Source of the DNA: CBDDEC01 sp965226785
GTDB taxonomy: Bacteria > Chloroflexota > Dehalococcoidia > UBA2979
Assembly: GCA_965226785.1 (NCBI GenBank)
Contig: CBDDEC010000003.1
Coordinates: forward strand, 434,001 to 498,000
Direction: 5' to 3'
DNA: 64,000 nt
Shown piece by piece: positions 11,060 through 18,919 of this stretch (its first letter is position 1; each line of letters begins with the position of its first letter). A model generated the notes under the pieces. The model saw only the letters and a list, made by a program, of their open reading frames with translations, had not been told where the DNA came from and searched no databases. Made by a program: the position numbers and the translations under genes.

Positions 11060-11860
11060 GCACGAGGCGGGCGTCGCGTGCTTCAGGCGGCCGGCTGCAG
11101 CCAGGCCCGACCGGCCTCGAGGCCGACCCGAGCGAGCTGCGCAATCCGCCGGACGCCGGCGAGCTCGACGCGATCTTCGGCGCGCTGGTCGAGGCACATG
11201 GCCCGCAGCAGTGGTGGCCCACCGCCAGCGAGGATGGCGAGCGGGCGCGCCTGGAGATCTGCCTCGGCGCGATCCTGACGCAGAACACCGCCTGGAAGGC
11301 CGCCGCGAGCGCCCTCGATCGGCTGCGTGCGGTTGATGCGCTCGACTGCGACGTCATCCTCGACCTTGCCGCAGGACGTGCTGGCCGACCTCGTCCGGCC
11401 GTCCGGGCACTACAACGTGAAGGCGCGCAAGCTGCGCTCGTTCGCGGAGACAGTCGTCGAGGAGCATGACGGCTCGCTCGACTCGCTGCTCGCCGGCACC
11501 ACGGACGAGGTGCGCGAGCGGCTGCTGGCGATCTGGGGGATCGGTCCGGAGACGGCCGATGCCATGACGCTCTACGCCGCCCGCCTGCCGACGTTCGTGA
11601 TCGACGCCTACGCCTATCGTCTCTTTGAACGCCTCGGGCGTCCCCTCGGGCCTCGACGCTACGATGTCTACCGAGAGTTCCTGCTGGCGGCCGTGGGACC
11701 AGACGTGCACCGGCTCAACGAGTGGCACGCGCTGATCGTGCGGCACGGTCAGGAGACCTGCCGCCGCACGCGCCCCCGTTGCGAAGAATGCGTGCTGCTC
11801 GACCGCTGTGAGTTTGGTCAGATCGAGGTAGGCGAGGCAGCTGGCGAGAGGCTCGCCTGA
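11056..11860 (+). pseudogene. Endonuclease III-related DNA glycosylase, interrupted by one frameshift
   Basis: HhH-GPD base-excision glycosylase split over two frames. From GTG 11056 the first frame gives the N-terminal part up to VILDL. After an extra base around 11363-11366 the second frame continues with PQDVLADLVRPSGHYN to the stop. Together they give a full-length protein with LGAILTQNTAWK, the hairpin GIGPETAD, the VIDAY aspartate and a C-terminal C-x6-C-x2-C-x5-C cluster for 4Fe-4S. The lysine used by bifunctional EndoIII in the hairpin is Glu here, as in MagIII-like monofunctional enzymes. A sequencing error is as likely as real decay. Confidence 0.75.
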
Positions 11861-11889
11861 TCGACGGCCCGCTGACCCTGGCGGGGTGG

Positions 11890-12018
11890 GTGGCGGTCGG
11901 TGTCGCTATTGGCGCCGCGCTCGGGGCGCTGAACGGCGACATGCGCGGCGGCGTGGCGCTCGGCGCCGTGTTCGGCGTCGGATTGGGACTGGCGGCTCAG
12001 CTGCGCGGGCGCAGGTAG
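11890..12018 (+). CDS. Small glycine-zipper membrane protein
   Basis: A frame encoding about 43 residues rich in Gly, Ala, Val and Leu with spaced glycines (VAIGAALGALNG, GAVFGVGLGLAAQ) and a basic tail LRGRR. It looks like two short membrane helices of glycine-zipper type. The start is uncertain: GTG 11890 is used here, but the frame stays open upstream to CTG 11857 right at the glycosylase stop. Another small membrane protein follows 20 bases later. Confidence 0.45.
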   Translation: MAVGVAIGAALGALNGDMRGGVALGAVFGVGLGLAAQLRGRR

Positions 12019-12037
12019 GCAGAAGGAGCGGTTCGCG

Positions 12038-12277
12038 ATGTTTGCACCACGCACCGGCACCGGCTTCCTCTTCGCCACCTTCTGGGGCGTGATCACCTTC
12101 GTTGTCTTCAACCCGAGCACGAACGACGCGGTCGCGATGGTGCTGGCGATGGTGGTCTCGATCGTGGCCGACCTCTTCATCCGCTGGCGCAGCGCTCGCC
12201 GCCTCCGCCGCGAGGCGCAGCGCCGCGACGATGCCGTGCGCGACGCCGACGCTGACTTCTGGCAAGATCGGCGCTAG
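12038..12277 (+). CDS. Small two-helix membrane protein
   Basis: A 79-residue protein with two hydrophobic segments (about 9-25 and 30-48) followed by a highly charged tail rich in Arg and Asp. ATG 12038 has AGAAGGAG about ten bases upstream, supporting the start. Function is unknown. It sits between the glycosylase and the YchF ATPase, adjoining another tiny membrane protein. Confidence 0.65.
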   Translation: MFAPRTGTGFLFATFWGVITFVVFNPSTNDAVAMVLAMVVSIVADLFIRWRSARRLRREAQRRDDAVRDADADFWQDRR

Positions 12278-12346
12278 CCCTCGACAGACAGTCGCGGGCC
12301 GGGCCGCCGGCACTCGAACGCTCCCAAGCAACTCGGATACTCCTCG

Positions 12347-13438
12347 ATGGAACTCGGCATCATTGGGCTCGCTCGCAGCGGCAAGACGTCGCTGTTCAAC
12401 GCGGTGACGCGCGGCAGCGCGCAGATCGGCGAGTATTCGAGCGGGCGCGAGCCAAATATCGGCGTCGTCCACGTGCCTGATGAACGCGTCGACGCCATGT
12501 CCGCGATCTTCCAACCGAAGCGCACCATCTACGCAGAGATCCGCTGGGTCGACTTCCCCGTCGCCGGATTCGGCGTCGAGGGCCCCGGCGCGCAGTTCCT
12601 GGCGCAGCTCTCAGAGCTCGACGCACTCGTGCACGTGGTGCGGGCGTTCGAGGATCCCTCCGTCGCCCACGATCAGGGCAGCGTCGATCAGGCGCGTGAC
12701 CTCGAAGCGCTCGACCTCGAGCTGACGTTCGCCGACCTGGCGCTGATCGAGCGCCGGATCTCACGGCTGGAGGCGGAGATGCGCGCCGTCCGCGCCGGTG
12801 AGCGCGTCGAGATGGACCGCCAGCACGCGATGATGGAACGAATGCAGACACACCTCGAGGGCGGAACGGGGCTGCGCTCGATGACGTTCAGCGAGGTGGA
12901 GGCGCGCGAGTTGCGCAACTACCGGTTCGTGACGCTGCTGCCGACGCTGATCGTCGTCAACATCGGCGAAGAGCAGCTCGCCGATGCCGAGTCGATCGAG
13001 CAGGACTTCGCTGGCCGCTACGGCGGCGAAGCGATCGAGGTGGCGGCGCTGAGCGCGAAGCTCGAGGCCGAGCTGGCGCAGATGGAGCCGGACGAGGCCG
13101 CGGAGTTCCGCGCCGAGCTCGGCCTGCCACCCGACTCCCCGCTGGACCGCACGATCCATGCGGCGTACCGATTGCTCGGCCTGCACTCGTTCTTGACCGT
13201 CGGTGACGATGAGTGCCGAGCCTGGCCCGTGCGGGTCGGCGCTACCGCGCAGGAGGCCGCCGGGAAGATCCACAGCGACCTCGAGCGCGGGTTTATCCGC
13301 GCAGAGGTGGCCGGCTGGACCGACCTCGTCGAGGCGGGGTCGCTCCCGGCGCTCAAGCGAGCCGGTAAGCTCCGCACCGAGGGCAAGTCGTACATCGTGC
13401 AGGATGGCGACGTGCTGAACATCCTCTTTAACGTTTGA
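12347..13438 (+). CDS. ychF: YchF/OLA1-family P-loop NTPase
   Basis: Ribosome-associated, redox-responsive ATPase of the Obg-related class, 363 residues. The P-loop is GLARSGKTSLFN near residue 7. The G4 position reads NIGE (NxxE), the change from NKxD that gives YchF its ATP preference. A coiled-coil insert spans about 125-180. The C-terminal TGS domain (about 275-363) ends in SYIVQDGDVLNILFNV, standard for the family. Length matches the usual 363. A GATACT hexamer ends five bases before ATG 12347. Confidence 0.92.
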   Translation: MELGIIGLARSGKTSLFNAVTRGSAQIGEYSSGREPNIGVVHVPDERVDAMSAIFQPKRTIYAEIRWVDFPVAGFGVEGPGAQFLAQLSELDALVHVVRAFEDPSVAHDQGSVDQARDLEALDLELTFADLALIERRISRLEAEMRAVRAGERVEMDRQHAMMERMQTHLEGGTGLRSMTFSEVEARELRNYRFVTLLPTLIVVNIGEEQLADAESIEQDFAGRYGGEAIEVAALSAKLEAELAQMEPDEAAEFRAELGLPPDSPLDRTIHAAYRLLGLHSFLTVGDDECRAWPVRVGATAQEAAGKIHSDLERGFIRAEVAGWTDLVEAGSLPALKRAGKLRTEGKSYIVQDGDVLNILFNV

Positions 13439-13457
13439 CCGGCCGAGGAGCGCGCTC

Positions 13458-14294
13458 ATGGATGCTGCCGACCGCGCCTTGATCCTCGAGGCGATGGAGT
13501 CTGCCCTCGACGGCGGACCGCCCGTGGTGGTTGCCACCGTGACTGAGGCGGGCGTGGCCGGCCTGCTGGAGCTCGGCGCGAAACTCCTCGTGCGCGGCGA
13601 CGGGCGCACCGAGGGCACGCTCGGACAGGCCGAGGTGGATACGGCTGTCTCCGATGCCGGCGTCAGCGCGATGAACGCCTTCCCGCGTGTCGATGTGCAG
13701 ACGCTCTACGTCAGCGCGGAAGGTGCGGTCGCCGACCGCCGCCACCTCGCCGGCGAGGGGGATGCGCAGGTGATGCTGCAGCTGTTCGAGAGCCCGGCGC
13801 GGCTGATCGTGGTCGGTGGCGGTCACATCGGACTCGCGCTCGCGCAGTTCGGCGAGCTGCTCGGTTTCCGCCTCACCGTCCTCGACGACCGCGAGGAGTT
13901 CGGCAACCGGGAGCGCTTCCCGATGGCAGAGGAGGTCGTCGCCGGCGAGCTCGGGCCGGCGCTCGACGCACTCGACCTCGACGCCACGTGCCACGTGGTG
14001 CTCGTCTCGCGCGGGCACCGGCAGGACGAGGAGGCGCTGCGACACTCTGTCGGGCGTGGCGCGGCCTTCGTCGGCATGATCGGCAGCCGCCGCCGCGTAG
14101 CGACGGTGCTCGCGCACCTGCTGGACGAAGGGTTCGCCCGCGAAGACATCGAGGCGGTGAGCACACCGATTGGGATCGATATCGGCGCGGAGACGCCCGA
14201 GGAGATCGCGCTGTCGATCCTGGCCGAGATCGTGATGCGTCGTCGCGGCGGTGGCGGCGAGCTGATGGTCGCGCGTCGGGCACCGCTCGACTGA
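13458..14294 (+). CDS. XdhC/CoxI family protein, full length
   Basis: A 278-residue XdhC/CoxI protein. These proteins bind molybdenum cofactor and deliver its sulfurated form to xanthine- or CO-dehydrogenase-type hydroxylases. It has an N-terminal XdhC_CoxI domain (about 1-100) and a C-terminal Rossmann domain beginning with RLIVVGGGHIGLAL (about 115), ending with PIGIDIGAETPEEIALSI, both typical. ATG 13458 follows GAGGAG (13445-13450). A one-domain homolog lies 480 bases downstream. No hydroxylase subunits are in the window, but a MoaD-MoaE fusion occurs at 61 kb. Confidence 0.88.
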   Translation: MDAADRALILEAMESALDGGPPVVVATVTEAGVAGLLELGAKLLVRGDGRTEGTLGQAEVDTAVSDAGVSAMNAFPRVDVQTLYVSAEGAVADRRHLAGEGDAQVMLQLFESPARLIVVGGGHIGLALAQFGELLGFRLTVLDDREEFGNRERFPMAEEVVAGELGPALDALDLDATCHVVLVSRGHRQDEEALRHSVGRGAAFVGMIGSRRRVATVLAHLLDEGFAREDIEAVSTPIGIDIGAETPEEIALSILAEIVMRRRGGGGELMVARRAPLD

Positions 14295-14656
14295 CGCAGG
14301 ATCGCGTTCGGCCTGCAACCACGCGGTAGTCGCCGGACTGACCCCGACATAACAGCGCTTCCCTCAGTGTGCTAACTTCCGAAGCAGAGCGGCGGCGTCG
14401 CCCGTGGATCGCGGCAGCGGTCCAGCCATTGTCGATGGAGCCTCGTGCACCCTCGACGGACGCCAGGGCAGCGCACAGCGGCAGGCCGTAGAGGCCACTC
14501 GCGCGTCGCCCCGTCCGCATCGTCGAGCGATCGGCGGTAGGGACGAGGTTGCGTGCGGATCGTGGGGCTCGGCGGACAGAACTGCCGCCAGCCGTGAGCT
14601 ACCGGCTGCGACGGTCTCACGGGGCGGCCGCGACGCACAGCCAGTTCCCTCTGGGG

Positions 14657-14687
14657 CGTGAGGGCCGAGTTTATCTCGGCCCTCACG
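14657..14687. terminator. Perfect 13-bp stem-loop, possible bidirectional terminator
   Basis: CGTGAGGGCCGAG (14657-14669), loop TTTAT, then its exact complement (14675-14687). There is no T-run on either side, so intrinsic termination is uncertain; it could also be RNA-protecting or a protein-binding palindrome. Confidence 0.5.
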
Positions 14688-14759
14688 CTATCTGCCAGAC
14701 GGCGGCCGCCCTTGTATGCAGATACGCCGCACGCTCCCCGCCGGATTCGTGCCGCCCGC

Positions 14760-14765
14760 TATACT
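14760..14765 (+). promoter_or_regulatory. -10 box of a probable leaderless promoter
   Basis: TATACT ends six bases before ATG 14772, predicting a transcript that begins at the start codon. No clear -35. Confidence 0.5.
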
Positions 14766-14771
14766 GCATCC

Positions 14772-15086
14772 ATGTCCGCAGAATTGATCCGAGAGATTCG
14801 CGACGCCGAGGCACGTGGCGAGCCGCGCGTGCTGGCCACCGTGGCGACCACGCGTGGCTCGACCCCTCGTAAGGCCGGGGCCAACATGCTGTTGCGACCC
14901 GACGGCACGTTTACCGGCACGATCGGGGGCGGCTGCGGCGAAGCCGAGGTCTGGCAGGAGGCGATGGAGACGATGGCCGACGGCGAGCCGCGGACGGTGC
15001 TTGTCGATCTGACCGAGCCGATCGACGGCGAAGACAAGATTTGCGGCGGCGTCATGGAAGTCTTCGTCGAGCGCATCACTGGCTAG
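14772..15086 (+). CDS. XdhC/CoxI N-terminal-domain protein
   Basis: A 104-residue protein made only of the XdhC_CoxI domain, with STPRKAGANML, the glycine-rich IGGGCGEAEVW loop and the end motif CGGVMEVFVE. Single-domain members are usually encoded beside a Rossmann-domain partner; here the two-domain paralog at 13458-14294 is the nearest relative. The frame extends upstream into the hairpin region, but ATG 14772 begins the conserved domain and sits six bases after a TATACT -10, so leaderless expression is likely. Confidence 0.85.
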   Translation: MSAELIREIRDAEARGEPRVLATVATTRGSTPRKAGANMLLRPDGTFTGTIGGGCGEAEVWQEAMETMADGEPRTVLVDLTEPIDGEDKICGGVMEVFVERITG

Positions 15087-15273
15087 CTCGCCCCGCCGCC
15101 TCCGTCACCCGCAGGCAACCCTCAGGCGATAGCAGCGTCTATAGACACTGACAGGGCGCCTGCATAGAGTCGGCGTTGACGTGCGCGTCAGGTCAACGTT
15201 GCGCGCCTCGAGGCCTCCGGAAGCTCACGCCAGACGCCCCGCGCAGCCGCGGGGGACTCAGGAGGGGGACAGC

Positions 15274-16434
15274 GTGGACAGCGCGGCTCGCTGGTTCCTC
15301 GCCGGCATCATCGTCTCGCTGGTCAACACCGCGCTCGTCATCGCCTTCATCGGCATCCCCGGCATCACCGACGACAACGACTCTGGCGATCCGGTGATCG
15401 TGACCGAGACTGAGGTCGTTGAGGTTGAGGTGCCCATCACCTACATCCTCGTCGTCGACGAGGACGGGAACATCGTGCGTGAAGAGGTGCGCGTCGGGCG
15501 GCCGGGCGATCAAGGCGCGCCGTCCACCACCCGGCCGACGCCCATGGCGACGCCCGACCTCGACGAGCTGACGTTCCAGGAGCCGCGCTTCGCCTCCGTC
15601 TTCAACCCGCTGCAGGTAGCAGCCAGCAACGGCCTCTCGGTGGTCGCGACCGGCGCGTTCGGTCTGACCGCCGTCGACCTCAACGGCGACTCGCTGCCGG
15701 TGCCTCTGACGGGGCTGAAGAACACCGGCAGTTCGGCGGCCATCGACATCGACATCGAATTCGACGGCACGTTCGTCGTGCTGCTGCGTGACAGCGACCG
15801 TGAATGGCGCATCGTCAAGAAGGCGCCCGGAGCGGTGTTCTGGGACGTGGTCGCCTCATCCGACTCGCTCCAGTTCCCGGCGACCGTGAACGCGCTGACC
15901 GTGTCAGTGACGGGCCAGCTCTACCTCTCCGCCTCCGCCCCGGGCGGGCTGTACCAGCTCGACCCGGAGCTCGGCACGTTCACCGCCCTCGTCTCGGGGC
16001 GCGTCGTCGAGGGTCTCGACGCCGGTGTGATCGGGATGCGGGTGGCGTACGCCGCACCCTCCTCGCTGGCGCGTGACGCTGATAGCCAGGTCGGCCTCGT
16101 TGAGGACGATGTCGCGGCGGCGTTCGAGACCAGTTATGGGCGCTGCACCGGCCCGGTGGCGCTCTCGGTGCCATCCTCGCCGACGGACGTGGCGTTCGCG
16201 CCCGACGATCGCCTGCTGGTCGTTGACGGCGACAACCACACCGTCTGGTTGCAGCAGCGTGGCGGTGAGGGCGTGCGCCTCTTCGGTCGCTCCGACTGCG
16301 CCGCTGGCAGTGACGATTCGAGCCTGCGAGCGCCCTCGGCGGTGGCGATCGACAGCGATCGCAACGTCTTCATTACCGACCGGGGCAACAACCGATTGAT
16401 CATTCTGCCGGCCGCCAGCGAGGACACTCCATAG
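15274..16434 (+). CDS. Membrane-anchored NHL-type beta-propeller protein
   Basis: A 386-residue protein with an N-terminal membrane anchor (WFLAGIIVSLVNTALVIAFI, about 6-25), a spacer rich in Asp, Glu, Val and Thr/Pro, then repeats of NHL type. The last repeats are clear (SPTDVAFAPDDRLLVVDGDNHT and APSAVAIDSDRNVFITDRGN, with the usual DxGNxR-type ends). It is probably extracytoplasmic. The start is GTG 15274, preceded by AGGAGGGGG (15260-15268); the frame upstream is not protein-like. Ligand and partner are unknown. Confidence 0.75.
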   Translation: MDSAARWFLAGIIVSLVNTALVIAFIGIPGITDDNDSGDPVIVTETEVVEVEVPITYILVVDEDGNIVREEVRVGRPGDQGAPSTTRPTPMATPDLDELTFQEPRFASVFNPLQVAASNGLSVVATGAFGLTAVDLNGDSLPVPLTGLKNTGSSAAIDIDIEFDGTFVVLLRDSDREWRIVKKAPGAVFWDVVASSDSLQFPATVNALTVSVTGQLYLSASAPGGLYQLDPELGTFTALVSGRVVEGLDAGVIGMRVAYAAPSSLARDADSQVGLVEDDVAAAFETSYGRCTGPVALSVPSSPTDVAFAPDDRLLVVDGDNHTVWLQQRGGEGVRLFGRSDCAAGSDDSSLRAPSAVAIDSDRNVFITDRGNNRLIILPAASEDTP

Positions 16435-16615
16435 GGCGCGATGACGCCGGCGATGACCCCGACGACGTAGCCGAAGATCCGGCCCCGCGGGCATCCGTAG
16501 CGCCTCGATGGACGTACCAACAAGGCGGCGTCACGGGCGGATCTGCGCTACGATGATCGTCCGCGTTTCGGGCGTTCGCTCGACGCGTCGGAGGGACGCC
16601 GGAAGGGACGAATCC

Positions 16616-16846
16616 GTGTTTGGAACCCTGGGGTGGCAGGAACTCCTGATCATCCTCGTGATCCTCGCTCTCCTGTTCGGAGCATCTCGCGTCGCTGACC
16701 TCGGCGGTGCGCTCGGTCGCGGCATCCGCGAGTTCCGCACCGAGGCTCGCGCCGAAGACGAGGACGAAGAGTCCTCGGACGGCGCCGCTGCTTCCAGCAG
16801 CGACTCCTCCGGCTCGGACGAGAAAGACAGTTCGGGCGGCGGCTGA
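16616..16846 (+). CDS. tatA: Twin-arginine translocase subunit TatA/TatE
   Basis: Pore-forming subunit of the Tat export system, 76 residues. It has one short transmembrane helix (GWQELLIILVILALLFGA), the FG hinge, an amphipathic helix with RVADLGGALGRGIREFR, and a disordered acidic-serine tail. GTG 16616 with GGAAGGGA upstream gives the normal N-terminus. A TACGAT -10 lies near 16549. tatC is not adjacent. A Tat-type Rieske protein at 44.8 kb is a likely client. Confidence 0.9.
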   Translation: MFGTLGWQELLIILVILALLFGASRVADLGGALGRGIREFRTEARAEDEDEESSDGAAASSSDSSGSDEKDSSGGG

Positions 16847-16884
16847 GCGTTCGTCCGCCCATCCAACTCAGATCAGGTTCAAGG

Positions 16885-16908
16885 ACAGGCGCCATCGGGC
16901 GCCTGTTT
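16885..16908 (+). terminator. Intrinsic terminator after tatA
   Basis: ACAGGCGCC (16885-16893), loop ATCG, then GGCGCCTGT (16898-16906) followed by TT. Strong 9-bp stem with a short T-run. Confidence 0.65.
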
Positions 16909-16967
16909 CGATCCGGGAGCGCACGCCTCCCCGGGCTCGGGCCGCAGCTCACCCAGCAAGGAGCGCC

Positions 16968-17705
16968 GTGACCTCGATCGGCGCGATCGTCTTCGACCTC
17001 TGGGGCACGCTCATGACCGAGCGACGCGATGTCTTCCGCGAGCGCGCGCGCCTGCGCTTCGATGGCGTGCGCCCCGTCCTCGACCGGTACGACATCGAAG
17101 TGGACCTCGAGACGTTTACGCGCACGCACCTCGAGTCGAACCGCATCATCGGCGAAATGCAGAACGCCGGGCGCGACATCACCGCCGAAGAGCGCGCGCG
17201 CCACGTCGTCTACCAGTTTGCCCCCCACGCCGCTGACCGCCTCGACGACCGCGACGTCGAGACCTTCGTACAAGCGTATTCCGGAGCGGTCGTGGCGACG
17301 CCACCCGTGCTGCTCGAGGGCGCGTCCGAGGCGCTCGATGAGGCGCGCAGCCGGGGCCTGGGCGTCGGGCTGATCTCGAACACCGGCGTCTCGGCGGGCC
17401 GTCACCTGCGCGAGGTGTTCGAGGCGGCGGGGATCCTCGATCGGTTCGATTCGCTGATCTTCAGCGACGAGCACGGCCACGCGAAACCGCATCGCGAGCT
17501 GTTCGACCGCGCCGCGGGCGAACTGGGCGTCGAGGCGCGCGCGGCCGTCTTCGTCGGCGACACGCCGCGCTTCGACATCGGTCCGCCGCGCCGCTATGGC
17601 TGGTGGGTCGTGCAGGTGGGAGATCGCGATGACGGCGACCCGCCGGCGCATCGCCGCGTCGAGGGCGTCGCCGATGTCTTCACGGCGCTCGGAGATCTAG
17701 GCTGA
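16968..17705 (+). CDS. HAD-superfamily hydrolase
   Basis: A 245-residue haloacid dehalogenase-like phosphatase. The nucleophile motif is FDLWGTL at about 9 (DxW in place of the more usual DxD). The second motif is ISNTG near 134, the lysine motif HAKPHRELF near 168, and the acidic motif FVGDTPRFDIGP, which ends the active site. GTG 16968 is preceded by AAGGAG (16958-16963). The substrate cannot be predicted. Confidence 0.82.
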   Translation: MTSIGAIVFDLWGTLMTERRDVFRERARLRFDGVRPVLDRYDIEVDLETFTRTHLESNRIIGEMQNAGRDITAEERARHVVYQFAPHAADRLDDRDVETFVQAYSGAVVATPPVLLEGASEALDEARSRGLGVGLISNTGVSAGRHLREVFEAAGILDRFDSLIFSDEHGHAKPHRELFDRAAGELGVEARAAVFVGDTPRFDIGPPRRYGWWVVQVGDRDDGDPPAHRRVEGVADVFTALGDLG

Positions 17706-17775
17706 CTCGCTGCTGCGGTATGCTGCCGCGCGTTCGCCCGTCCTTTGCCTGGCGGCGCGCCCGAGGAGGAGTCGC

Positions 17776-18840
17776 TTGGAGATCACGCCGGGACTGCACC
17801 AGCTGAAGACGCCGATGGTCGGTCCGGCGCTGCCCTATGTCATGCCGTATGCATTCATCGGCAGCGAGGGCGTCTCGCTCTTCGACGCCGGCTTCGGCAC
17901 AGCCGCAGCGATCGAGGCGATGACGAAGGAGCTGGCGACCCTCGGCTTCGAGCCGAAGGACATCCGCCGCCTCTTCATCTCGCACGCGCACCCGGACCAC
18001 ATCGGCATGGCCTCGTGGGTGAAGGAGCAGTCGCCCGAGGCCGAAGTGCTGATGCTCGAACGTGAGTGGCAGTGGATCCAGGATCGCTGGCTCGACAACG
18101 CGGCGTGGACGAAGCTCTCCGACCAGTGGCTCGTCGCCCACGGCGTCCCCGCGGAGGAGATCGAGGCGGCGCATCGCGAAGGCGCGCTCTCGCCGATCTC
18201 GCCGCCGGTGAAGCCGGGCGATGCGGACGACGGCGGGGCGAAGCCGGAGCGGCCCTCGGGCGGTGGCGGGCGCAGCCCGTTCGCGGCGATCGAGCCGGAC
18301 ATCATGTTGCAGGACGGCGAGGTCGTCGAGTTCGACGACTGGCGGCTGCGCGCCGTCTGGACGCCGGGGCACACGCCCGGCCACATGTGCATGTACGAGC
18401 CGAATCGCCGGCTGATGTTCACGGGCGACCACGTCCTGCCATACATCTCGCCCAACGTCTCACTGCACGCCGACCAGGAGGGATCGAGCCCCCTCGAGGA
18501 CTTCCGCGCGTCGCTGGAGAAAGTCGGCGCCTTCGATGTCGAGCGCGCCCTGCCGGCGCACGAGTTCACGATCCCCGACCTGCGCGCGCGCTGCGACGTG
18601 CTGTTGCACCACCACGACGACCGCCTCGAGGAGGTGCGCGACGCCATCGGCGACGGCGAAGCGTCGGGCCGCGAGGTCTCACAGCGCGTGCTCTGGAACA
18701 CCGGGCCGTTCGACGACTTCAACATCTTCATGAAGCGCTCCGCTGTCGGCGAAACGCTGGCGCACCTTCAACTCCTCGAGGGCATCGGCCGCGTCGAACG
18801 CGTCGAGGAGGGCGATCGCGTGGTCTGGCGACAGGCCTGA
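17776..18840 (+). CDS. Metallo-beta-lactamase-fold hydrolase, LACTB2-like
   Basis: A 354-residue MBL-fold enzyme. The metal motif is SHAHPDHIG at about 69-77, a second histidine is in WTPGHTPGHM near 197, the aspartate in FTGDHVLPY near 217, and the last histidine in PAHE near 258. A linker rich in Asp, Gly and Pro (about 145-175) separates the two halves. A helical C-terminal domain of about 80 residues resembles LACTB2/RNase-like or thioesterase-like family members. The start is TTG 17776 after GAGGAGG (17762-17768). Confidence 0.82.
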   Translation: MEITPGLHQLKTPMVGPALPYVMPYAFIGSEGVSLFDAGFGTAAAIEAMTKELATLGFEPKDIRRLFISHAHPDHIGMASWVKEQSPEAEVLMLEREWQWIQDRWLDNAAWTKLSDQWLVAHGVPAEEIEAAHREGALSPISPPVKPGDADDGGAKPERPSGGGGRSPFAAIEPDIMLQDGEVVEFDDWRLRAVWTPGHTPGHMCMYEPNRRLMFTGDHVLPYISPNVSLHADQEGSSPLEDFRASLEKVGAFDVERALPAHEFTIPDLRARCDVLLHHHDDRLEEVRDAIGDGEASGREVSQRVLWNTGPFDDFNIFMKRSAVGETLAHLQLLEGIGRVERVEEGDRVVWRQA

Positions 18841-18886
18841 GCAACGGGCGCTGCGCGTCGCCTCGGCGCGGTGCGACAATCGAGGC

Positions 18887-18919
18887 ATGAGCCCCGCAGC
18901 GCACCCCAACCGACGATGA
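18887..18919 (+). CDS. Ten-residue upstream reading frame overlapping murT
   Basis: ATG 18887 opens a 10-codon frame (MSPAAHPNRR) whose TGA at 18917-18919 overlaps the ATG of murT (ATGA). GACAAT at 18875-18880 ends six bases before this ATG, so a leaderless transcript would begin here and ribosomes would pass into murT by coupling. The frame is seen; its translation is inferred. Confidence 0.4.
   Translation: MSPAAHPNRR

Larger units (their letters stand above)
14295..14771. other. Intergenic region with two hairpins
   Basis: About 477 bases lie between the two XdhC genes. Open frames here lack any protein-like pattern. Two strong inverted repeats are visible: a 7-bp stem CCGTGAG/CTCACGG (14592-14598, 14616-14622) and a perfect 13-bp stem at 14657-14687. 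No tRNA, RNase P, tmRNA or SRP RNA signature was found on either strand. Confidence 0.4.

Noticed and set aside
11340..11400. Programmed ribosomal frameshift in the glycosylase gene
   Set aside because: No slippery run, downstream pseudoknot or internal Shine-Dalgarno is visible; a simple indel explains it better.
14295..14771. RNase P RNA, tmRNA or SRP RNA in the gap between XdhC genes
   Set aside because: None of the universally conserved sequence blocks of these RNAs is present on either strand.
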